A stretch of DNA of 14,051 nt, from assembly GCA_945952175.1 (NCBI GenBank), contig CAMFHW010000046.1, forward strand, positions 1 to 14,051, written 5' to 3'. Positions 1 through 6,649 of this stretch are shown here, one piece after another. Positions within the stretch are counted from its first letter, which is position 1, and every line of letters begins with the position of its first letter. This DNA is from an uncultured Phenylobacterium sp. (GTDB lineage Bacteria > Pseudomonadota > Alphaproteobacteria > Caulobacterales > Caulobacteraceae). The translations under genes and the position numbers were made by a program. A model generated the notes under the pieces. The model was not told the origin of the DNA, searched no databases, and was given only the letters and a program-made list of their open reading frames with translations.

Positions 1-1
1 C

Positions 2-391
2 CTGTCGGATTCGATCTCCTATTTCTACACGCCCTCCCAGGCCGCCGGCGCCAAGCCGCCGCCGGGCCGGTCGATCCAGCTCGGCGGGCTGGTGAAGACC
101 GGCAGCGTGGCCAAGCATTCCGACGGGCGCGTCGAGTTCACGGTCGAGGACCAGACCAAGGCCGACAAGGTGCTCTATCGCGGCGACCTGCCCGACCTGT
201 TCCGCGAAGGCCAGGGGATCGTGGCCACCGGCTCGTTCCGCGACGACGGCGTGTTCGAGGCCAAGCAGGTGCTGGCCAAGCACGACGAGCGTTATATGCC
301 CAAGGCCGTGGCCGACCAGCTGAAGAAGCAGGGCGAGTGGCGCGGCGACGGCGCCGTGGCCGCCTACGAACGCCCAGGCGGCGCCCGATGA
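2..391 (+). CDS. ccmE: Cytochrome c maturation protein CcmE (heme chaperone), 5'-truncated
   Basis: CcmE (CycJ) is a membrane-anchored periplasmic chaperone that binds heme covalently and passes it to the CcmF/CcmH lyase for attachment to c-type cytochromes. The gene enters from the left edge in frame 2, so the N-terminal membrane anchor is missing and about 129 residues are visible. They cover most of the OB-fold beta-barrel, including the family stretches YRGDLPDLFREGQG and VLAKHDERYMP. The His of KHDE, codon 281-283, corresponds to the heme-linking histidine of the family, and the nearby Tyr of the HDExY motif is also present. The stop TGA (389-391) overlaps the ATG of ccmF in ATGA, which implies translational coupling. 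The internal GTG at 92 is not a real start, because the family match continues upstream of it. Identification is firm. Confidence 0.95.
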   Translation: MSDSISYFYTPSQAAGAKPPPGRSIQLGGLVKTGSVAKHSDGRVEFTVEDQTKADKVLYRGDLPDLFREGQGIVATGSFRDDGVFEAKQVLAKHDERYMPKAVADQLKKQGEWRGDGAVAAYERPGGAR

Positions 392-2364
392 TCGCCGAAC
401 TCGGCGCCTTCGCCCTCATCCTGGCGCTCGCCCTGTCCGTGGTCCAGGCGGGGCTGTCCGGCGCTGGGCGCTGGCGGCGCTCGGCCATCCTCGCGGGTGC
501 CGGGGAGGGCGCGGCGCTGGCCGCCTTCCTGGGGGTGGCGGTGGCCTTCGCCGCCCTGATGCACGCCTTCGTGGTCTCCGACTTCTCGGTCTCGAACGTG
601 GCGGCCAACTCGCACACCGAAAAGCCGCTGCTCTACCGGGTGGCCGGGACCTGGGGCAGCCACGAGGGCTCGATGCTGCTCTGGTGCCTGGCCCTGACCG
701 GCTTCGGCGCCAGCGTCGCCGGCTTGGGACGCGGCCTGCCCAAGGGGCTGAAGGCGCTGGCGGTGATGACCCAGGGCCTGCTGGGCGTGGTGTTCCTGGC
801 CTACACGGTCTTCGCCTCGAACCCGTTCACCCGCCTGGCCGCGCCGCCGGTGGAGGGCCGCTCGCTCAATCCGCTGCTGCAGGACCCGGCGCTCGCGGTC
901 CACCCGCCCTTCCTCTATGCGGGCTATGTCGGCCTGTCGGTGGTGTTCTCCTTCGCCGTGGCGGCCTTGATCGAGGGCCGCGTCGACGCGGCCTGGGCCC
1001 GCTGGGTGCGGCCCTGGGCGCTGGCCGCCTGGGCCCTGCTGACCGTCGGCATCACCCTGGGCTCCTTCTGGGCCTATTACGAACTCGGCTGGGGCGGCTG
1101 GTGGTTCTGGGACCCGGTGGAGAACGCCAGCTTCATGCCCTGGCTGATCTCGGCGGCCCTGCTGCACTCGGCGATCGTCACCGAGAAGCGCGGGGCGCTG
1201 TCGGGCTGGACGGTGTTCCTGGCGCTGGCGGCCTTCACTTTCTCGATGCTGGGCGCCTTCCTGGTGCGCTCCGGCGTGCTGACCTCGGTTCACGCCTTCG
1301 CGGTCGATCCGACCCGCGGCGTGCTGCTGCTGATCATCCTGGGGGCGACGGCGGGGGCGGGCTTCGCCCTGTTCGCCTGGCGCGCGCCGAGCCTGGCCCA
1401 GGGCGGCCTCTTCGCCCCGATCAGCCGCGAGAGCTCGCTGGTGCTGAACAACATCCTGCTGGCCGCGGCGACCATGACCGTGCTGCTGGGCACGCTCTAT
1501 CCGCTGATGCGGGAGGCGGCGACCGGCGAGGCGATCTCGGTCGGGCCGCCCTATTTCAATCTGACCTTCGTGCCCTTCATGGGCGCGCTCATGCTGCTGC
1601 TTCCGACCGGGCCGCTGCTGGCCTGGAAGCGGGCGGACGCCAAGGGCGTGGTCCAGCGCCTGGTCTTCGCTGCGGCGATCGCGATCGGGGTCGGTCTCCT
1701 GGCTCTGGCCCTGATCCATCCGCGCCAGGCGCTCGGCAGCGCGGGCCTGGCCATGGGCGCCTGGCTGATCCTGGGGGCGCTGGCGGAGCTCGCCGAACGC
1801 ACGCGGGCCTTCCGCGCCTCGGGCGCTGAGACCTGGCGTCGGCTGACTGGCCTGCCGCGCGGCGCCTGGGGCATGACGCTCGCCCACCTGGGGCTCGGGG
1901 TGTTCGTGCTGGGCGCCTGTTTCGAGACCGGCTGGAAGGTCGAGGCGGCGGAGACCCTGCCGGTCGGCGGCCAGCTCGATGTCGGCGCCTATCACCTCAC
2001 GTTGGATAAGGTCGAAGGCGTCGATGGGCCCAACTACGACGCAGAGCGGGCCTCGCTGACCGCCACTCGCGGGCCGAACGAGGTCTGCCGCCCGCAGCCG
2101 GAGCGGCGATTCTATCCGGCCGGCGGGCAGACCACCTCGGAGGTTTCGATCTGCACGGTCGGGCTCAGCCACCTCTATGTGGTTCTGGGCGAGCGGCGCG
2201 GCGGGGCTGGAGATCCGGTCTGGCTGATCCGCGCCTACTGGAACCCGCTGGCCCTGCTGATCTTCCTGGGGCCGGTGATCATGGCGCTGGGCGGCGTCCT
2301 GTCCCTGTCCGACCGCCGCCTGCGGCTGGGCGTCGGCCGCCGCCGCGCGGAGAGCCCGGCGTGA
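388..2364 (+). CDS. ccmF: Heme lyase subunit CcmF
   Basis: CcmF (CycK) is the large inner-membrane subunit of the system I cytochrome c heme lyase. It receives heme from CcmE and, with CcmH, helps attach it to apocytochrome c in the periplasm. The protein is 658 residues with many hydrophobic segments, the normal size. The tryptophan-rich heme-handling signature WGGWWFWD lies at residues 235-242, followed by PVENAS. Four histidines sit where the conserved ligands of the family are expected: H172 (HPPFLYAGY), H260, H302 and H500. I chose the ATG at 388 because it overlaps the ccmE stop and gives MIAELGAFALILAL, the usual CcmF N-terminus. A start 51 bases upstream would add an Arg-rich leader lying inside ccmE. 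The stop overlaps the ccmH GTG. Confidence 0.97.
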   Translation: MIAELGAFALILALALSVVQAGLSGAGRWRRSAILAGAGEGAALAAFLGVAVAFAALMHAFVVSDFSVSNVAANSHTEKPLLYRVAGTWGSHEGSMLLWCLALTGFGASVAGLGRGLPKGLKALAVMTQGLLGVVFLAYTVFASNPFTRLAAPPVEGRSLNPLLQDPALAVHPPFLYAGYVGLSVVFSFAVAALIEGRVDAAWARWVRPWALAAWALLTVGITLGSFWAYYELGWGGWWFWDPVENASFMPWLISAALLHSAIVTEKRGALSGWTVFLALAAFTFSMLGAFLVRSGVLTSVHAFAVDPTRGVLLLIILGATAGAGFALFAWRAPSLAQGGLFAPISRESSLVLNNILLAAATMTVLLGTLYPLMREAATGEAISVGPPYFNLTFVPFMGALMLLLPTGPLLAWKRADAKGVVQRLVFAAAIAIGVGLLALALIHPRQALGSAGLAMGAWLILGALAELAERTRAFRASGAETWRRLTGLPRGAWGMTLAHLGLGVFVLGACFETGWKVEAAETLPVGGQLDVGAYHLTLDKVEGVDGPNYDAERASLTATRGPNEVCRPQPERRFYPAGGQTTSEVSICTVGLSHLYVVLGERRGGAGDPVWLIRAYWNPLALLIFLGPVIMALGGVLSLSDRRLRLGVGRRRAESPA

Positions 2365-2807
2365 GGAAGCTGCTCGCCATCGTCGGTGCGCTGATGTGCA
2401 TCGCGGCCGCTTCCGATCCCTCCGAGCGATTGGCCGATGCCGGGCAGGAGGCCCGCGCCCGGGCGATCTTCCGCGAGGTCCGCTGCCTGGTCTGCCAGAA
2501 CGAGTCGATCGACGATTCGCAGGCGGAACTGGCGGGGGACCTGCGCAAACTCGTCCGCGACGAGATCAAGGCCGGGCGAACCGATGGCCAAGTGAAGGCT
2601 TATCTCGTCTCGCGCTATGGCGAGTTCGTCCTGCTGAAGCCGGCCTTCTCCTGGGGCAACGCCGCCCTCTGGGGCGCGCCGGCCGTGGTGGTCCTCCTGG
2701 GGCTCGGTCTGTGGGCGGCGAACCTGCGCCGGCGCACGCCGGAGGGCGAATTGTCCGCGGACGAGGCCGAGCGGCTGGCCCGGCTGGCGAAGGATGATGC
2801 CGGATGA
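2361..2807 (+). CDS. ccmH: Cytochrome c maturation protein CcmH (CycL type)
   Basis: CcmH/CycL is a periplasm-facing thiol-disulfide protein that keeps the CXXCH cysteines of apocytochrome c reduced and works with CcmF. The 148-residue product has a hydrophobic N-terminal signal (about residues 3-18). The redox motif RCLVCQN follows with C42 and C45, then the family stretches SIDDSQAELAGDLR and YGEFVLLKP. A C-terminal membrane helix lies at about 103-121, with a short charged cytoplasmic tail. This is the short single-domain form, not the long form fused to a TPR domain as in E. coli. The start is the GTG at 2361, whose last two bases begin the ccmF stop; no ATG alternative fits the signal peptide. 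It appears to be the last gene of the ccm operon, as a 146-base gap follows. Confidence 0.95.
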   Translation: MRKLLAIVGALMCIAAASDPSERLADAGQEARARAIFREVRCLVCQNESIDDSQAELAGDLRKLVRDEIKAGRTDGQVKAYLVSRYGEFVLLKPAFSWGNAALWGAPAVVVLLGLGLWAANLRRRTPEGELSADEAERLARLAKDDAG

Positions 2808-2833
2808 CACGATTGCGCCCCACAACCGACGCG

Positions 2834-2860
2834 TTGAACGGGCTATGAGTGACCTAAACG
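2834..2860 (+). promoter_or_regulatory. Weak housekeeping-type promoter candidate upstream of degP
   Basis: In the 146-base gap between ccmH and degP, TTGAACG (2834-2840) resembles the -35 element TTGACGS of the Caulobacter sigma-73 consensus as I recall it. Twelve bases downstream, CCTAAACG (2853-2860) partly matches the -10 element GCTANAWC. The -10 match is imperfect, so this is only a candidate. Transcription would begin near the inverted repeat at 2864-2887 and give a 5' leader of roughly 85 bases for degP. Confidence 0.25.
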
Positions 2861-2863
2861 TAA

Positions 2864-2887
2864 CTTGAGACCGCTTGCGCTCTCAGG
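2864..2887. repeat. Near-perfect 24-base inverted repeat in the degP upstream region
   Basis: The 24 bases read almost as their own reverse complement. Arms of eleven bases flank a central TT, with one C/C mismatch inside the arms and one T/G pair near the ends. It lies just downstream of the candidate promoter and 66 bases before the degP ATG. No T-rich run follows on either strand, so a classic intrinsic terminator for the ccm operon is unlikely. An operator or a leader hairpin fits better. Confidence 0.4.
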
Positions 2888-2937
2888 CAACGAACCTAGT
2901 TAGTCGGGATCGAAGCCGGGTATCGGCCGGGTCCTAC

Positions 2938-2950
2938 AAGGAACAGAAGG
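2938..2950 (+). promoter_or_regulatory. Ribosome binding site of degP
   Basis: AAGGA at 2938-2942 lies 11 bases before the ATG at 2954, and a second purine run AGAAGG at 2945-2950 lies only 3 bases before it. Together they support the ATG at 2954, which also yields a proper signal peptide. Confidence 0.55.
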
Positions 2951-2953
2951 CCT

Positions 2954-4528
2954 ATGACCTCGAAGAAGACCGGTTATCTCCTGGGCGCCGTGGCCGGCGC
3001 GGGCATCGTGACGGCGGCGATGGCGGGGGCCGGGATGCGGCTTCCGGCCGCCAATGCGCAGGAGCCTCATCTCATCCGGACCTCCGGGGCGCCGATCTTC
3101 GCGCCGCCGCCCGGGGCGCCGCTGTCCTTCGCCGACATCTTCGAGCAGGTCTCGCCGGCCGTGGTCTCGATCAACGTGACCTCCAAGATCGACCCGGCCC
3201 AACTGCGCCGCCAGATCCCGGGCCTGCCCTTCGACATCGTGCCGCGCGGCGCGCCGAACGGGGACGATGACGACGACAACGGCGGCAGCGGCTCGCCGCC
3301 GGCCAAGGGCAAGGGCTCCCAGCCGCGCCTGCCCACCCAGCAATCGGCGGGCTCCGGCTTCTTCATCTCGCCGGACGGCTACATCGTCACCAACAACCAC
3401 GTCGTCGAGAACGCCGACACCATCAAGGTCGTGCTGAAGGACGAGCGGGAGCTGGACGCGGTGGTCGTCGGCCGCGACGAGGGCACCGATCTCGCCGTCA
3501 TCAAGGTGAAGGGCGGCAACTTCCCGTATGTGAACTTCGAGAACTCCGCCAAGCCGCGGGTCGGCGACTGGGTCATCACGGTGGGCAACCCGTTCGGGCT
3601 GGGCGGCACGGCGACGGCCGGCATCATCTCGGCCTATGGCCGCGACATCGGCGAGACCTTCGTCGACTACATCCAGATCGACGCCCCCATCAACCGCGGC
3701 AATTCCGGGGGCCCGACCTTCGACGTCTACGGCCGGGTGATCGGGGTCAACACCGCGATCTTCTCGCCGTCGGGCGGTTCTGTGGGCATCGGCTTCGCTA
3801 TCCCGGCCGACGTCGCCGACTCGATCACCAAGCAGCTGATCTCCGGCGGCAAGATCACGCGCGGCTATATCGGCGCTTCGATCCAGAACTACACGGCCGA
3901 GATGGCCGAGGCCCAGGGCGTGCCCGGCCAGAAGGGCGCCATCGTCGCCGATCTGGTCCAGGGCGGCCCGTCCCAGCGCGCCGGCCTGCTGCCCGGCGAC
4001 GTGGTGGTCGCCGTCAACGGCGTGAACGTGAAGACCTCGTCCGAGCTGACCCGCGAGGTGGCCAAGGCCAAGGCCGGCGACGTGCTGCGCCTGCAGGTGC
4101 TGCGCGACGGCAAGCCGCGCCAGGTGGACGTGCGGTCCGGCGTGCGGCCGACCGAGCAGCAGCTCGCCGCGAACGACAACCGTTCCGGCCGTGGCGGCGC
4201 GGGTTCGGACGGCGCGAGCGGCGCCCAGGCGCCGGTGGTGCTGGGTCTGTCGCTCAGCCCGCTGGACGAGGCGGCGCGCCGCCGGATCGGCGCCGAGGCG
4301 GCCGTGCGCGGGCTGGTGATCAGCAAGGTCGACCAGTCGTCGGACGCCGCCCAGAAGGGCATCCAGGCCAACGATATCCTGGTGCGCGCGGGCGACCGCG
4401 ACGTGAACGCGGCCTCCGATGTCAGCGCCGTTGTCGAAGGCGCCAAGAAGGCCGGCCGCCAGAGCGTGCTGGTCGGGATCTATCGCGGTGGGCGGACCAT
4501 CTTCCTGCCCCTGAAGGTTTCCGGTTAA
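2954..4528 (+). CDS. degP: Periplasmic serine protease DegP/HtrA (Do family)
   Basis: This is a periplasmic quality-control protease that degrades or holds misfolded envelope proteins. The 524-residue product begins with a Lys-containing signal peptide and a probable cleavage after ANA (residue 35). The trypsin-like domain carries the full catalytic triad: H149 in TNNHVVENA, D179 in GTDLAVIKV and S251 in GNSGGP. A loop before the catalytic core contains five aspartates in a row (D104-D108) and Gly/Pro/Lys-rich sequence, at the place of the LA loop of DegP. PDZ1 spans about 300-400 and PDZ2 about 428-520, joined by a Gly/Ser-rich linker. The length is slightly above the usual 450-500. The gene stands 26 bases upstream of the response regulator and may share its transcript. 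MucD/DegQ-type naming is equally possible within the family. Confidence 0.95.
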   Translation: MTSKKTGYLLGAVAGAGIVTAAMAGAGMRLPAANAQEPHLIRTSGAPIFAPPPGAPLSFADIFEQVSPAVVSINVTSKIDPAQLRRQIPGLPFDIVPRGAPNGDDDDDNGGSGSPPAKGKGSQPRLPTQQSAGSGFFISPDGYIVTNNHVVENADTIKVVLKDERELDAVVVGRDEGTDLAVIKVKGGNFPYVNFENSAKPRVGDWVITVGNPFGLGGTATAGIISAYGRDIGETFVDYIQIDAPINRGNSGGPTFDVYGRVIGVNTAIFSPSGGSVGIGFAIPADVADSITKQLISGGKITRGYIGASIQNYTAEMAEAQGVPGQKGAIVADLVQGGPSQRAGLLPGDVVVAVNGVNVKTSSELTREVAKAKAGDVLRLQVLRDGKPRQVDVRSGVRPTEQQLAANDNRSGRGGAGSDGASGAQAPVVLGLSLSPLDEAARRRIGAEAAVRGLVISKVDQSSDAAQKGIQANDILVRAGDRDVNAASDVSAVVEGAKKAGRQSVLVGIYRGGRTIFLPLKVSG

Positions 4529-4554
4529 GTCGCGGACTGGATAGGGGGCGAATC

Positions 4555-5226
4555 ATGCGGATCCTGATCGTCGAAGACGACCTCGAGGCGGCCGAAGCGA
4601 TGGACCGCGGCCTGACCGAGGGCGGTCACGACTGCAAGCGCGCCGCCGACGGCGAGGAGGGCCTGGCGGCCGCCCGCGCCGGCGAGTTCGACGTGATGAT
4701 CGTCGACCGCATGATGCCCAAGATGGACGGGGTCACGCTGATCGAGACCATCCGGCGCGAGGGCGACCAGACGCCGGTGCTGTTCCTCTCGGCGCTGGGC
4801 GAGATCAACGACCGCGTGGCGGGCCTGAAGGCCGGCGGCGACGACTATCTGGTCAAGCCGTACGCCTTCGCCGAGCTGATCGCGCGGGTGGAAGCCCTGT
4901 CGCGGCGGCGGGAGACCGGCTCTGTCCAGACCCTGCTGCGAGTCGGCGAGCTGGAGATGGACCTGATCGGCCGCACCGTGCACCGCCAGGGCAAGGAGAT
5001 CGACCTGCAGCCGCGCGAGTTCCAGCTGCTGGAATTCATGATGCGCCACGCCGGCCAGTCGGTGACCCGCACCATGCTGCTGGAGAAGGTCTGGGAGTAT
5101 CACTTCGATCCGCAGACCAACGTGATCGACGTGCACATTTCGCGTCTGCGCTCGAAGATCGACAAGGGCTTCGACCGGCCGATGCTGCAGACCGTGCGGG
5201 GCGCCGGCTACCGCCTGGACGCCTAA
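4555..5226 (+). CDS. OmpR/PhoB-family response regulator (FeuP-like by context)
   Basis: A DNA-binding response regulator of 223 residues. The receiver domain (about 1-115) has the acidic pocket E7-D8-D9, the phospho-acceptor D51 in IVDRMMPKMDG, S79 as the switch Ser/Thr, and K101 in YLVKPYAF. A winged-helix OmpR-type domain follows (about 128-222), ending VRGAGYRLDA. The ATG at 4555 is preceded by AGGGGG (4543-4548) at good spacing. The next gene, 13 bases downstream, is its likely partner kinase. The setting downstream of ccmEFH-degP and upstream of glnE matches what I recall of the rhizobial feuP locus. There FeuP controls envelope and osmotic functions such as cyclic glucan export. Orthology rests on gene order and general similarity, and the target genes here are unknown. 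Confidence 0.93.
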   Translation: MRILIVEDDLEAAEAMDRGLTEGGHDCKRAADGEEGLAAARAGEFDVMIVDRMMPKMDGVTLIETIRREGDQTPVLFLSALGEINDRVAGLKAGGDDYLVKPYAFAELIARVEALSRRRETGSVQTLLRVGELEMDLIGRTVHRQGKEIDLQPREFQLLEFMMRHAGQSVTRTMLLEKVWEYHFDPQTNVIDVHISRLRSKIDKGFDRPMLQTVRGAGYRLDA

Positions 5227-5228
5227 CT

Positions 5229-5235
5229 GGAGAGG
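5229..5235 (+). promoter_or_regulatory. Ribosome binding site of the sensor kinase gene
   Basis: GGAGAGG is the only Shine-Dalgarno-like run between the regulator stop and the kinase. It is 4 bases from the ATG at 5240 and 10 bases from a second in-frame ATG at 5246. The second ATG is therefore a plausible alternative start, removing only two residues. Confidence 0.5.
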
Positions 5236-5239
5236 CGCG

Positions 5240-6649
5240 ATGGCCATGCGCTTGCCGCGCCTCTTCCGAACGACTCCATGCCGCCTGACGCTCTTGTTCC
5301 TGGCGCTGTTCGCGGCCGCGGCGAGCGCCTTCCTGGCCTATATCTATGTGGCGACGGCGGGCGAGGCGCGGCGGCGGACCGATCAGGAGATCACCCGCGA
5401 GATGAGCTCGCTGGTGGCCGCCTATGACCGTGCCGGCATGGATGCGCTGAACCAGTCCCTGATCGAGCGGGCGGCGAGCGAGCGGCCGTTCCTCTACCTG
5501 CTGATGGGGCCGGACGGGAAACGCATCTCCGGCTCGATCGCCGAGAGCCCGGTCGAGAAGTTCAACGGCCAGCCTTCGTGGACCAGCTTTTCGGTCACCG
5601 ACCTGGACGTGATGGGCCGGCCGATCAAGCACCCTGCGCGCGGCTTCCAGGAGCGGCTGCGGGACGGCGAGATCCTGTTCGTCGGCGCCGATATCGGCGA
5701 GGACCAGGCCTATGTGGTCAAGATCGTGCGCGCTCTGTGGGGCGCGGGCGCGCTGGTGATCGTGCTGGGCCTGCTGGGCGGGGTGCTGGTCAGCCGCAAT
5801 GTGTCGCGCTCGATGGCGAGCCTGACCGACGTGGTGACGGCCGTGCGCAACGGCGACTTGGCGGCGCGGGCCAGGGTGCGCGGCGCCCGCGACGAGTTCG
5901 ACGAGTTGGCCGAGGGCCTGAATGAGATGCTGGATCGCCTGGAGCGGTCCATGGCCGGCCACCGGCACGCCGGCGACGCCATCGCCCATGACCTGCGTTC
6001 GCCGCTCACCCGCCTGCGGGCGCGGCTGGAATCGGCGGCGATCAATGTGGAGGCCGGCAAGGCCGACCCGCAGGAGGCGCTGGACCAGGCGGTGACCGAC
6101 ACCGACGGGGTGCTGAAGACCTTCGCCGCCGTCCTGGCCATCGCCCGGCTGCAGGCGGCCGGCGAGGCGCCGAACCCGGTCCCGATGGACCCGGCCGCCC
6201 TGGGCGCCGACATCGCCGAGCTCTACGAGCCGCTGTGCGAGGACAAGGAGATCGACTTCAAGGCCGAGCTGGTGCCGGACCTGACGATCCGTGGGAACCA
6301 GGAGTTCCTGGCCCAGGCCCTGTCCAACCTGCTCGACAATGCGGTGAAGTACACGCCCGCCGGCGGGGCGATCATGCTGAGGGTGCGGCGGCGTTCGTCG
6401 GGCGAGGTGGAGTTCTCGGTCACCGACACCGGCCCCGGCGTGCCCGAGGAGGATCGCGCCCGGGTGGTCGAGCGCTTCGTGCGCCTGGAGAACAGTCGTA
6501 ACGAACCCGGTTCGGGTCTCGGCCTGTCGCTGGTGGCGGCGGTGGCCGAGGCGCACGGCGGGCGGCTGGAACTGGCCGAGGGGCCGGGCAAGGTGGGCGA
6601 GATCGGCCCGGGTCTGCGGGTGGCGCTGGTCCTGCCCCGGGCGGCATGA
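5240..6649 (+). CDS. Membrane sensor histidine kinase (FeuQ-like by context)
   Basis: An inner-membrane sensor kinase of 469 residues, expected to phosphorylate the response regulator encoded just upstream. TM1 is at about 15-38, a periplasmic sensor region of about 125 residues follows (39-164), and TM2 is at about 165-185. A HAMP linker spans about 186-238. The HisKA domain has the phospho-acceptor H250 in AHDLRSPLTRLR. The ATPase domain shows the N box NLLDNAVKYTP (N367), the G1 box DTGPGVP (D396) and the G2 box GSGLGLSLV. The periplasmic part shows no fold I recognise. The stop overlaps the glnE ATG in ATGA, tying kinase expression to glnE. Position and layout fit FeuQ of rhizobia, but the signal sensed is unknown. 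Confidence 0.93.
   Translation: MAMRLPRLFRTTPCRLTLLFLALFAAAASAFLAYIYVATAGEARRRTDQEITREMSSLVAAYDRAGMDALNQSLIERAASERPFLYLLMGPDGKRISGSIAESPVEKFNGQPSWTSFSVTDLDVMGRPIKHPARGFQERLRDGEILFVGADIGEDQAYVVKIVRALWGAGALVIVLGLLGGVLVSRNVSRSMASLTDVVTAVRNGDLAARARVRGARDEFDELAEGLNEMLDRLERSMAGHRHAGDAIAHDLRSPLTRLRARLESAAINVEAGKADPQEALDQAVTDTDGVLKTFAAVLAIARLQAAGEAPNPVPMDPAALGADIAELYEPLCEDKEIDFKAELVPDLTIRGNQEFLAQALSNLLDNAVKYTPAGGAIMLRVRRRSSGEVEFSVTDTGPGVPEEDRARVVERFVRLENSRNEPGSGLGLSLVAAVAEAHGGRLELAEGPGKVGEIGPGLRVALVLPRAA

Noticed and set aside
364..2172. A 602-codon minus-strand open frame opposite ccmF
   Set aside because: Same GC-driven shadow effect; ccmF on the plus strand has complete family motifs and membrane segments.
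2864..2887. Inverted repeat as intrinsic terminator of the ccm operon
   Set aside because: No T-rich tract follows and it sits more than 50 bases after the ccmH stop, beyond a candidate promoter.
5036..6556. A 506-codon minus-strand open frame opposite the sensor kinase
   Set aside because: No recognisable domain, biased composition, and it covers a clear histidine kinase on the other strand.
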